DNA of 64,000 nucleotides. It comes from CBDFKU01 sp965248975 (GTDB lineage Bacteria > Chloroflexota > Dehalococcoidia > Lucifugimonadales > JAGWBF01). The position numbers were made by a program, and so were the translations under genes. Location: positions 115,429 through 179,428 of the forward strand of contig CBDFKU010000012.1 of assembly GCA_965248975.1 (NCBI GenBank), written 5' to 3'. Under the pieces are notes generated by a model. That model was not told the origin of the DNA, ran no database searches, and was given only the letters and a program-made list of their open reading frames with translations. This document shows, piece by piece, positions 24,800-35,671 of this stretch; positions within the stretch are counted from its first letter, which is position 1; each line of letters opens with the position of its first letter.

Positions 24800-25549
24800 C
24801 TAACCCTGGTGCGACGTCTCGCGGGATTGTAGCTTTTGGAGCCTGTCCAGGCCCTTGCGGGTGTCGCTGGCTACCCGGGCAGGGTCCCAAATCTTGACCC
24901 TGTGCTTGAAGAGCCGGTAGGTGAACTCCTTCATCTCGGTCAGGCTCAACGACTTCCGGCGCCTGTCGCCCTTTTCCGCCAGGAACTCCTCCAGCAGGTC
25001 GCTACGCGAGGCCTGATAGATCCTGAGGAAGGCCTCCTCCACCAGGTCTTCGCTGTCAGAGAAACCCCGGGCGCGGTGGCGCTTGCGCACCTCTTCCTCC
25101 ACCGCGAGCTGCAGCGCCTCTTCCACCACCACGCCGTACCAGTAGTTCAGATATGCTCGGTGTTTGTTGAACCCCAGGAGCTCCTGGAAGTCCCTGGGGG
25201 TAACTCCATCGGGAAACCCGCCATGGAAGAGCAGTCGCTCCTTCTCCTCGGTAGGGATCGTGCCGTCCAGCTCGCAACACAGCCGCTCGGCCAACAGCAG
25301 CCAGTCGAAGGCCTCCTCGTGGATCAGGTACTGGAAAGCGCGTCCCTGGTACTCCTCCTCGGTCAGCGTCCACATGCCCATGGCTTCGATGATGGCGCGT
25401 TGCCAGTCGGCGCCGGCCCGAACCGCCTCCCTTAGGTGCCGGATGGCGTCGGGCTCGACCTGGGACGGCTCCTTGGTGGCCTGAGCGGGCGTGTCTTCTA
25501 CGTCGGCGGATGTGGCCGGACCACCCTTGTTCGAGCGGGCGGCAGCCAT
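24800..25549 (-). CDS. Conserved-looking protein of unknown function
   Basis: A 249-residue soluble, helix-rich protein with no recognised domain. Its ATG at 25549 overlaps the polX stop as TAATG and has GGAG six bases before it, so translation is coupled to polX. Regions such as FDWLLLAERLCCELDG, VEEEVRKRHRARGFSDSEDLVEEAFLRIYQ and MKEFTYRLFKHRVKIWDPARVASDTRKGL look conserved and globular. A role linked to DNA repair is only suggested by position. The frame is open upstream to 25660. Confidence 0.65.
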   Translation of the reverse strand: MAAARSNKGGPATSADVEDTPAQATKEPSQVEPDAIRHLREAVRAGADWQRAIIEAMGMWTLTEEEYQGRAFQYLIHEEAFDWLLLAERLCCELDGTIPTEEKERLLFHGGFPDGVTPRDFQELLGFNKHRAYLNYWYGVVVEEALQLAVEEEVRKRHRARGFSDSEDLVEEAFLRIYQASRSDLLEEFLAEKGDRRRKSLSLTEMKEFTYRLFKHRVKIWDPARVASDTRKGLDRLQKLQSRETSHQG

Positions 25550-27315
25550 TACCGGCTCCATCCTGCGGGAACCCGTGCACGTTCGCGCTTGGGTGCCCTG
25601 ATGTAAGCCAGGAAATCCTCGGCCGGCAGGGTGTTGAGGATGTGCCTGGGCTCGCACCATCCCCTGCGGGCCGCGGCGACCCCGAAGCGCATGTTGGCCA
25701 GATGGGTGCGATGATGGGAGTCGGTGCTGATTATCAGGGGCACTCCCATCTCATTCGCCTGCAGGATGTGGGTGTCCTTCAGGTCCAGCCTTTCGGGAGC
25801 GCCGTTGATCTCCAGCGCCGTTCCGGTGTCCAGCGCTGCCCTGAACAGGGCGTCCATGTCCACCTCAACGGGCTCCCTGGTCCCAAGGAGGCGGCCCGTG
25901 GGATGGCCGATGGCGGTGACGTGGGGGTTACGCATCGCCTGGATGATCCGATCGGTCATCGTGCGGGCATCCTGTCCCATGGAGGAGTGCACCGAGGCCA
26001 CCACCATGTCCAGGGTCTGCAACACCTCGTCTGGGTAATCCAGGGAGCCGTCGGCCCTGATGTCGACCTCCGAGCCGCAGAGGACTTTTACGGACAGCCG
26101 GTCACCAAGGGCATGGAGGACCTCGACCTGCTGTTGAAGCCTCTCTATGGTCAGGCCGTTGGCGATGCCGCGGCCGGCCGAGTGGTCGGTCATGGCCACG
26201 TACTGGTAGCCCCGGTCAACGGCGGCCTGCAGCATGTCCTCAATGGAGTCCCGACCGTCGCTCCATGTGCTGTGAACGTGAAGGTCGCCCTTGATGTCGC
26301 TCAGACTGACCAGCTCGGGCAGGCCGTCCTGCTGGGCCAGTTCTATCTCCCCCATCCCTTCCCGTATCTCCGGAGGTATGGTGGAGAGGCCCAGGCGCCG
26401 GTAGAACCCGTCCTCGTCGGGATACTTCTCCAACCTGCCTGTCTCCAGGTCGGTGATGCCGTACTCGTTGAGGGAAAGCCCCCGCCGGTTGGCGTATTCC
26501 CGCAGCCTGACGGTGTGTTGCTGGCTGCCGGTGAAATATTGGAGCATGGCCCCGAAGGACTCGTCCTCCACGACGCGGAGGTCTACCTGAAGGCCCGGAT
26601 CGACCACAACGCTGCCTTTCTTCGATCCCTGTGCCAGGACCTCGCGGACGAAGGGCAGCCCTGCCAGCGCGTTGATCACGCCCTCCGGATCGGACGACGT
26701 GCAGGCGATGTCGATGTCCCCGACGGTGTCTTTCCACCGACGGAGGCTGCCCACGGGGCTGATCTCCTTCAGGTGTGGGCAGGCCTCTCGTAGCGCCGAG
26801 ATTACCCTTTCGGCTACAGGGAGGGCCTGGCCGATAGGCATCCGGTTGTCCTTGGTGCGCAGGCCGCGGATGTGCCTCAGGATGTTCTCGGCGGTCTTCT
26901 CGCCCATCCTTGGCAGCTCTGTGAGCCGGCCCGACAGTATGGCCGCTTCCAAGGCATCGATGGTGGTGGTGCCCAGCTCGTTGCCGATGAGGATGGCGGT
27001 TTTGGGGCCGATGCCCGGTACGTTCATCAGGGTGAGCACCCCGTCGGGCAGCTCCCCCTTGATCCTCTCGTAGGCGGCCACTCTTCCCGTGCCGATCAGC
27101 TCGTTGATCTTGTCGCTGATAGCCTTGCCGATGCCGGGCACCTTCTTCAGGTCCATGCCGTCTTTCACGGCCTGCTCCAGCGAGAAGGACAGGTTTTCGG
27201 TGGTGCGAGCGGCCCGCTGGTAGGCCCGTATCTTGAATATGGTGTCCCCCTTCATCTCTAGAAGAGTGGCCATATTCTCGAAGAGTTGGGCTATCTCGCG
27301 GTTGGTGGTTGACAT
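25549..27315 (-). CDS. polX: DNA polymerase/3'-5' exonuclease PolX
   Basis: A 588-residue bacterial family X polymerase. Helix-hairpin-helix motifs VPGIGKAI and VPGIGPKTA are in the N-terminal third; the polymerase metal site is VGDIDIACT with the third Asp near QVDLRVV. The C-terminal PHP domain (from about residue 335) has DLHVHSTWSDG, MTDHS, GSEVDIRADG, VASVHSS, IGHP and STDSHH, so the nuclease site looks intact. It fills short gaps in base excision repair. Confidence 0.95.
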   Translation of the reverse strand: MSTTNREIAQLFENMATLLEMKGDTIFKIRAYQRAARTTENLSFSLEQAVKDGMDLKKVPGIGKAISDKINELIGTGRVAAYERIKGELPDGVLTLMNVPGIGPKTAILIGNELGTTTIDALEAAILSGRLTELPRMGEKTAENILRHIRGLRTKDNRMPIGQALPVAERVISALREACPHLKEISPVGSLRRWKDTVGDIDIACTSSDPEGVINALAGLPFVREVLAQGSKKGSVVVDPGLQVDLRVVEDESFGAMLQYFTGSQQHTVRLREYANRRGLSLNEYGITDLETGRLEKYPDEDGFYRRLGLSTIPPEIREGMGEIELAQQDGLPELVSLSDIKGDLHVHSTWSDGRDSIEDMLQAAVDRGYQYVAMTDHSAGRGIANGLTIERLQQQVEVLHALGDRLSVKVLCGSEVDIRADGSLDYPDEVLQTLDMVVASVHSSMGQDARTMTDRIIQAMRNPHVTAIGHPTGRLLGTREPVEVDMDALFRAALDTGTALEINGAPERLDLKDTHILQANEMGVPLIISTDSHHRTHLANMRFGVAAARRGWCEPRHILNTLPAEDFLAYIRAPKRERARVPAGWSR

Positions 27316-27351
27316 TGGATTCGGGCCGCCAGCCTTTCAGGTATCTAGGTG

Positions 27352-27498
27352 TTAGAGCAGCTGGCGAAGCTGCTCGGGGGTTGATCCAGCCTGCGTCAGG
27401 ATCGATCTTACCGTTCCAATCGGCAGGTTACTCAAGTGAAACGGGCACCATGACCGTTCGTCGGCACTCTCACCGAAAAGGATGGTGCTTGGGCCGTT
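27352..27498 (-). pseudogene. HicA-like toxin remnant
   Basis: The minus frame between a TAG (27499-27501) and a TAA (27352-27354) reads ...WCPFHLSNLPIGTV then RSILTQAGSTPEQLRQLL. This matches the C-terminal half of HicA-type mRNA interferases (PxH...GTLRSILRQAG...). The N-terminal half with the catalytic His region is absent, there is no start codon and no HicB partner, so it is a decayed fragment between secA and polX. Confidence 0.45.
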
Positions 27499-27504
27499 CT
27501 ACCC

Positions 27505-30126
<2,622 letters not shown>

Positions 30127-30134
30127 GGGTAGAC

Positions 30135-31088
30135 CTACCTCTGCTCGAACATTTCTCCAACGGAGAGTCCATCGTGGATTCGACGGATGGCCTCGCCCAG
30201 CAGCGGGGCCACCGACAGTACCGTGATCTTTCCGTTGCGTTTCCCTTCGGTGAGGGGGATGGTATCGGTGACCACCAGCTCTTTCAGCGGGCTTTCCACG
30301 ATCCTTGCGTGTGCGTTCCCCGAAAGCACTGGGTGGGTGACGCAAGCGTAGACTTCCTTGACGCCGTGTTCCTTTAGGGCCGCCGCCGCCGCCAGCATGG
30401 AGCCGCCGGTATCGATCTCGTCGTCGAAGGTCAGGGCCGTCCTCCCTTCGACGTCGCCGATGATGTTCAGGGTCTCGGCGGTGTCGTCGTTGCCGATGCG
30501 GCGCTTCTCGATGATGGCCAGGGGCGCACCAAGCCGTTCTGCCATGTCCCGTGCGCGCTTGCTGATGCCGATGTCGGTGGCCACCACCACGGGGTCTTCC
30601 AGGTTCATGTCTTGGAAATACCTGCTGAGGATGCTCAGCGCAGTAAGCTCATCGACGGGTATGTTGAAAAATCCCTGGATCTGTCCGGCATGTAGATCCA
30701 CTGTGAGCAGGCGCTCGGCCCCGGCGGCGGTCAGCAGGTCGGCCATCAACCGGGCGGTGATGGGGACCCGGGGCTGATCCTTCTTGTCGGTGCGGCCGTA
30801 GCTGTAATAGGGGACCACCGCGGTAACGCGGCCGGCGGAAGCCCGCTTGGCCGCGTCGATCATGATCAGGAGCTCCATCCAGCTGTCGTTGACAGGGTAG
30901 CAAGTGGGCTGGATGATGAACACGTCGCGCTCTCGTATGTTCTCAAGGATACGGACAAAGGTGTTGTCGTTGTTGAACTTGAAGACCTCGGCCTTGCCGA
31001 TGGGGATGTCCAGGTACTCACACACCTCGTGGGCCAGCCGGCTATGGGCATTGCCGCTGAATACCCTCAGTTCATCGAAAGGACCCAT
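30135..31088 (-). CDS. prs: Ribose-phosphate pyrophosphokinase
   Basis: A 317-residue PRPP synthase. The N-terminus DELRVFSGNAHSRLAHEV, the loop YYSYGRTDKKDQPRVPITARL, TVDLHAGQIQGFF and the PRPP-binding TFDDEIDTGGSM are all present. It makes PRPP from ribose 5-phosphate and ATP for nucleotide, His and Trp synthesis. ATG 31088 has GGGAGGGTG directly before it. Divergent from purA, another purine-pathway gene. Confidence 0.96.
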   Translation of the reverse strand: MGPFDELRVFSGNAHSRLAHEVCEYLDIPIGKAEVFKFNNDNTFVRILENIRERDVFIIQPTCYPVNDSWMELLIMIDAAKRASAGRVTAVVPYYSYGRTDKKDQPRVPITARLMADLLTAAGAERLLTVDLHAGQIQGFFNIPVDELTALSILSRYFQDMNLEDPVVVATDIGISKRARDMAERLGAPLAIIEKRRIGNDDTAETLNIIGDVEGRTALTFDDEIDTGGSMLAAAAALKEHGVKEVYACVTHPVLSGNAHARIVESPLKELVVTDTIPLTEGKRNGKITVLSVAPLLGEAIRRIHDGLSVGEMFEQR

Positions 31089-31271
31089 CACCCTCCCTCT
31101 TGACCTGGAATTGGCATCTTCAACAGACTTGACACCCTCTCTGGCGCCGGATTCAGTCGAAGGTGCTCTTGAGGCACTCGGCCTCCGTAAGTGACACCCA
31201 TCTGAATTATAGCATAGGCACTGATCCAAACGAAAGGAACGGAGGGGCCTTAACCGGGGCCCCAGGGCTCC

Positions 31272-31301
31272 TTCACATCACGCATCATTTTTTGTTATAC
31301 T
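31272..31301 (+). promoter_or_regulatory. Possible purA promoter
   Basis: TTCACA (31272-31277), 18-base spacer, TATACT (31296-31301), about 95 bases before the purA start, in the prs-purA divergent region. Confidence 0.4.
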
Positions 31302-31397
31302 CCCCCAGGTCATCTCGGGGATACCCGAGACGGCGCAACGCGCGCATTATGCCGGGAGGACCCGTCCTGCGTTCGCGCCAAGGTCCAGGAGGTTGGG

Positions 31398-32681
31398 ATG
31401 CCGGCCTACGCTATAATAGGCGGCCAATGGGGGGACGAAGGCAAGGGCAAGGTCGTAGACTACCTCGCCCAACAGGCCAACTGCGTCGTGCGCTACGCCG
31501 GTGGCAACAACGCAGGGCACACCGTCGTGACCAAGGAAGGCGAGTTCAGCCTGCACCTGGTACCCTCCGGCATCCTGTGGCCCCAGGTCACCTGCGTTAT
31601 CGGCAATGGCGTCGTGGTGGACCCGGACGTCCTGCTGCGGGAGGTCGACAACCTTGAAGAGCGGGGCGTCGACACCGCCCGCCTGTCGGTCAGCGAGCGG
31701 GCCCACCTGATAATGCCTTACCACGTACTGCTGGACGGGCTGGAGGAAAAGTCCAGGGGCTCTGCCGCCATAGGTACCACCGGCAGCGGCGTGGGCCCGG
31801 CGTACATGGACAAAACGGCCCGCAACGGTATAAGGGCGGGCGAGCTGTTGGACACCCCATCGCTGCTTCCACGCCTGAAAGCGGGCCTGGAACTCAAGAA
31901 TGCGATAATCACCAAGGTCTATGGAGAGAACCCGGTCTCCCTGGATGAGGTCTACGAGAAGTGTGTGGACTGGGGAAGGCGTCTGAAGGACCTCATCTGT
32001 CCCACCGAGCTGACCATCCAGCGGACCCTGGCCAAGGGGGAAAAGGTGCTGCTCGAAGGGGCCCAGGGGGCGATGCTGGACTTGGACCACGGCACCTACC
32101 CATACGTCACTTCTTCCTCTCCGTCGATAGGCGGCGCTTGCACTGGCCTCGGCCTGAGCCCACGGGACATCGCCGGGATCGCTGGAGTCTTCAAGGCCTA
32201 CTCCACCCGGGTGGGGGCCGGTCCCCTGACCACGGAAATGGAAGATGAGACGGGAGACATGCTCCGCGAGAAGGCTTGGGAATACGGAACGACCACCGGT
32301 CGGGCCCGGCGAATCGGCTGGTTCGACGCCGTCGCCGGGCGGTACAGCGCCCTGGTGAACGGTTTCACCTCGCTGGTGCTGACCCGCCTGGACGTGCTGG
32401 ACGGCTTCCCCACGATAAAGGTCTGTGTGGGCTACGAGGTCGACGGAAAGGCCATCGACCATTTCCCCGCTAGTATTTCCGTGCTGGAGAGATGCCGTCC
32501 GGTCTACGAAGAGCTTTCAGGCTGGGACCGGCCCACCGCCAGCGCAACCGAGATGTCTCAGCTGCCGCCCGAAGCAGTGGCTTACGTCCAGCGCATCGAG
32601 GAACTGGTAGGCTGCACCGCCCACATCATCTCCACCGGCCCAAGCCGGTGGGAGACCATCTCCAGAGAGCCTATCCTTTAG
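31398..32681 (+). CDS. purA: Adenylosuccinate synthetase
   Basis: A 427-residue PurA of standard length. The GTP loop GGQWGDEGKGKVVDYLA and IMP site GGNNAGHTVV are at the N-terminus; GTTGSGVGPAYMDK, LEGAQGAMLDLDHGTYPYVTSS (in parts) and TTTGRARRIGWFDAV follow. It joins aspartate to IMP using GTP in AMP synthesis. Site AGGAGG lies before ATG. Confidence 0.97.
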   Translation: MPAYAIIGGQWGDEGKGKVVDYLAQQANCVVRYAGGNNAGHTVVTKEGEFSLHLVPSGILWPQVTCVIGNGVVVDPDVLLREVDNLEERGVDTARLSVSERAHLIMPYHVLLDGLEEKSRGSAAIGTTGSGVGPAYMDKTARNGIRAGELLDTPSLLPRLKAGLELKNAIITKVYGENPVSLDEVYEKCVDWGRRLKDLICPTELTIQRTLAKGEKVLLEGAQGAMLDLDHGTYPYVTSSSPSIGGACTGLGLSPRDIAGIAGVFKAYSTRVGAGPLTTEMEDETGDMLREKAWEYGTTTGRARRIGWFDAVAGRYSALVNGFTSLVLTRLDVLDGFPTIKVCVGYEVDGKAIDHFPASISVLERCRPVYEELSGWDRPTASATEMSQLPPEAVAYVQRIEELVGCTAHIISTGPSRWETISREPIL

Positions 32682-32745
32682 GGTCCGCAGACCTGAAAGC
32701 AGCCCACAGCTTCGGCTGATCAGGCTACCGGCCACCAATGGCTTC

Positions 32746-33642
32746 CTATCCCGGTATCGGCAGGTCCACCTCGTAGCCGTCCACCACGCCGTCTATCTGG
32801 GACGCGGACTTTTCGTCGGGCGGCACCAGGGGTAGTCGGGGGTCGCCCACGTTGAACCCCGCCCGGTTGAGGGAGTGCTTCAACGGGATGGGGTTGGAGA
32901 CGATGAACAGCACCTTGAACAGGGCGTGCAGCCTGCGGTGCTCCGCCGCCGCCCTTTCCACGTCTCCCTCCAGGATCAGACCCATCATCTGCTTGATCTG
33001 TCTGCCGACCAGATGGGAGGCCACGCTCACAACTCCGTAGCCGCCCAGGGCCATGATGTGAAAGGTCTCGTTGTCGTTGCCGCTCCATACTCTGAAGCCG
33101 GCGCCGGCCCCGTCGATGATACGGGCCACCTGGTCCATGTCGGAGCCGGCCTCCTTGACCCCGACTATGTTGTCCACCTGGCTGAGACGGATCGTGGTGT
33201 CGTGAGTCATGTTCAGGCTGGTCCGGCTGGGTACGTTGTATACGATGCAGGGTATGTGCACGCTCTGAGCCACGGTCTTGAAATGCTGGTACAGGCCCTC
33301 CTGGGGCGGCTTGTTGTAATAGGGCACCACCAGCAATAGGCCGTCGGCCCCAGTTTGCTCTGCCTGACGGCTCAGCTCGACGCTTTCGGCGGTGCTGTAG
33401 TTGCCCGTTCCGGCGATGACGGCGCCACGGTTGCCCACCGCGCCCTTCACCTCGGCGAACAGGCGGAGCTTCTCTTCCGTGCTCAGGGTCGGGGACTCGC
33501 CGGTGGTACCAGAGACAACAACGCCGTCGCTGCCAGAGTCCAGGAGGGCGTTGGCCAGGCGCTTGGCCTGCTCGTAGTCCACCCGCCCTCCGTCGTCGAA
33601 GGGAGTAACCATCGCGGTGAGCAGTCTACCTATCTCGCTCAT
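32746..33642 (-). CDS. dapA: 4-hydroxy-tetrahydrodipicolinate synthase
   Basis: A 298-residue class I aldolase. GTTGESPTL binds pyruvate, the Tyr is in IVYNVPSRTS, and the Schiff-base Lys is in IVGVKEAGSD. It condenses pyruvate with aspartate semialdehyde, using the product of the upstream asd gene. ATG 33642 has GGAGGGC; the frame is open upstream to 33822 but overlaps asd. Last gene of the rpsO-pnp-dapB-asd-dapA run. Confidence 0.95.
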   Translation of the reverse strand: MSEIGRLLTAMVTPFDDGGRVDYEQAKRLANALLDSGSDGVVVSGTTGESPTLSTEEKLRLFAEVKGAVGNRGAVIAGTGNYSTAESVELSRQAEQTGADGLLLVVPYYNKPPQEGLYQHFKTVAQSVHIPCIVYNVPSRTSLNMTHDTTIRLSQVDNIVGVKEAGSDMDQVARIIDGAGAGFRVWSGNDNETFHIMALGGYGVVSVASHLVGRQIKQMMGLILEGDVERAAAEHRRLHALFKVLFIVSNPIPLKHSLNRAGFNVGDPRLPLVPPDEKSASQIDGVVDGYEVDLPIPG

Positions 33643-33698
33643 GCCAGCCCTCCTATCTGTCAAAGGATCCCGGTCTGTGTTGGGCCGATTTCGTCGGT

Positions 33699-34748
33699 TC
33701 AGTCGGCGGGTACGGCGTCTTCGGACCTTCGGGGTGCGAGGCGGGACCTCCTCAGCACCTCTTCGGCGATCTGAATGGCGTTCAGGGCGGCGCCCTTCCT
33801 CAGGTTGTCGGCCACCACCCATATGGCCAGGCCGTTGGGGTTGGAGACGTCTTGTCGGATGCGCCCCACGAAAACGTCGTCGGTGCCCTCCACGTCGGCG
33901 GGCATGGGGTAAAGGCCTTCCTCCGGAGAGTCCAGGACCTTTACGCCCGGCATCCGTCTCAAGAGTTCCCTGGCCTCGTCGGGGGGCATCGGGCTCTGGA
34001 ACTCCAGGTGCAGGGCGGCGCTGTGGGATATGTACACAGGCACCCGAACACAGGTGGCTGAAACGGCCATGTCATCTTCGTGCATGATTTTGCGGGTCTC
34101 TTCCAGCATCTTCCGCTCCTCCCGGGTGTACCCGTCCGGGAGGAAGCTGTCGATCCTGGGTATCACGTTGAAGGCGATGCGATGGGGCAGAGCCACTGGA
34201 TCGGGCGAACCCCCATCGGAGGACTTGCGACTCTGCTCCCTCAACTCGGCCATGGCGCCGCCACCGGCCCCCGATACCGACTGATAGGTGGCGGCGACGA
34301 TGCGGAGGACCGGGTTCACGACGTGCAGGGGGTGCGCCGCCATCACCAAAGGCGTGGTGGAGCAGTTGGGAATAGAAATGATGCCACCGTGCCACTCCAC
34401 GTCCTGGCCGTTCACCTCGGGCACTACCAGAGGGACCCGGGGATCCATGCGGAAGTAAGAGCTGTCGTCGATGACCAGGGCCCCGGCCTCCACGGCCAGC
34501 GGTGCAAGCTCACCGCTCACCCTGGTGCTGGCGGAGATGAAGGCGATGTCGATGCCGTTGAAGGAGTCGGGGGTGGCTTCCTCTACGACCAACTCTTCGC
34601 CGTTCACCCTCATGCGGCTTCCAGCGGAACGGTGAGACGCCAGTAGCTGGATTTGATTAGCCGGGAAACGCCGCTGCTCCAGTACCCTGAGGAACTCCCG
34701 TCCAACGGCCCCGGTAGCGCCGACCACGGCGATGCTGACTTTCTTCAT
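33699..34748 (-). CDS. asd: Aspartate-semialdehyde dehydrogenase
   Basis: A 349-residue enzyme. NADP-binding GATGAVGREFL opens the protein, the active Cys is in SIPNCSTTPLV, and SGAGGGAMAEL and PVYISHSAALHLEF follow. It reduces aspartyl phosphate to the semialdehyde for lysine, threonine and methionine. It is 16 bases after dapB and 56 before dapA, making a compact lysine/diaminopimelate unit. The C-terminal 15 residues are a basic tail (RRSRLAPRRSED). Confidence 0.95.
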   Translation of the reverse strand: MKKVSIAVVGATGAVGREFLRVLEQRRFPANQIQLLASHRSAGSRMRVNGEELVVEEATPDSFNGIDIAFISASTRVSGELAPLAVEAGALVIDDSSYFRMDPRVPLVVPEVNGQDVEWHGGIISIPNCSTTPLVMAAHPLHVVNPVLRIVAATYQSVSGAGGGAMAELREQSRKSSDGGSPDPVALPHRIAFNVIPRIDSFLPDGYTREERKMLEETRKIMHEDDMAVSATCVRVPVYISHSAALHLEFQSPMPPDEARELLRRMPGVKVLDSPEEGLYPMPADVEGTDDVFVGRIRQDVSNPNGLAIWVVADNLRKGAALNAIQIAEEVLRRSRLAPRRSEDAVPAD

Positions 34749-34764
34749 GGCGCACGGTCCCTGT

Positions 34765-35559
34765 CTACTGCAGGCCCAGGATCTTATCCAAGCCTACCAC
34801 GAGTCCCTTGAGGTGCACAACCTCTCGGATGGCCCGCATGACGCCGGGCATGTAGCAGTCCCGGCCCAGGGTATCGTGGCGTAGGGTCAGGGTCTGGCCC
34901 GCCGTGCCCAGGATCACCTCGTGATGGGCGCTGCGGCCGGCCATGCGGACGCTGTGGATGCCGACCCCGTTGAACTCCCCACCCCGGGTGCCCGGGATGG
35001 GCTCCTTCTCCGGGACGTTGCGACGGTACTGTCTGTCTTGGCCGATGGCCCGGGCCATGGCCGTGGCGGTGCCCGACGGGGCGTCGATCTTGGCTTCGTG
35101 GTGCGCCTCGATGATGTCAACGTACTCGAAGAAAGGGGCCGCCTGTTTTGCCAGGTGCATCAGCAAGACGGCGCCGAGGGCGAAGTTGGGCGCTACGAAG
35201 ACCCCTACTCCGTTTTCCTCCGAGATGCGGCGGATCTCCTCAAGGTTGGCCTCGCTGAGCCCGGTGGTGCCGATGACCATGTTCACACCGTGGCCAGTGG
35301 CCAGTGGCACGGCCTCCATGGCGGCCTCGGCCTGGGAAAAGTCGACCAGGACCTGTGGGCTGGTGGAGGTCAGCACCTCTTCCAGAGAGGTGGAGAGGGG
35401 GATGGTTCCGGCGTCGCTGGGGAGGTCCAGGGTGTCGCCACGACGCTTCAGGTCGATGGCGCCCACGGGTTCCATGTCGGGCTCGGCGGACAGGGTGCCC
35501 AGCACGACCTGTCCCATCCTACCCAGTGCTCCGTTGACCGCCACCCTTATCGTAGCCAT
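34765..35559 (-). CDS. dapB: 4-hydroxy-tetrahydrodipicolinate reductase
   Basis: A 264-residue DapB. The Rossmann loop is VAVNGALGRMGQ, and IGTTGLSE, VAPNFALGAVLLMHLAK and the substrate motif EAHHEAKIDAPSGTA follow. It reduces the DapA product in diaminopimelate and lysine synthesis. ATG 35559 has GGAGGGCGAG; an upstream ATG at 35577 is less likely. It comes 112 bases after pnp. Confidence 0.95.
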   Translation of the reverse strand: MATIRVAVNGALGRMGQVVLGTLSAEPDMEPVGAIDLKRRGDTLDLPSDAGTIPLSTSLEEVLTSTSPQVLVDFSQAEAAMEAVPLATGHGVNMVIGTTGLSEANLEEIRRISEENGVGVFVAPNFALGAVLLMHLAKQAAPFFEYVDIIEAHHEAKIDAPSGTATAMARAIGQDRQYRRNVPEKEPIPGTRGGEFNGVGIHSVRMAGRSAHHEVILGTAGQTLTLRHDTLGRDCYMPGVMRAIREVVHLKGLVVGLDKILGLQ

Positions 35560-35671
35560 CTCGCCCTCCCAGCCCATGAAGTGGGACCATGCATGATCGG
35601 GACTGCGTCAGCGTGGGGCAGTCGGGAGACCACATGGCGCACTCGGGATACGCCAGGGCGGAATCGGGGGA

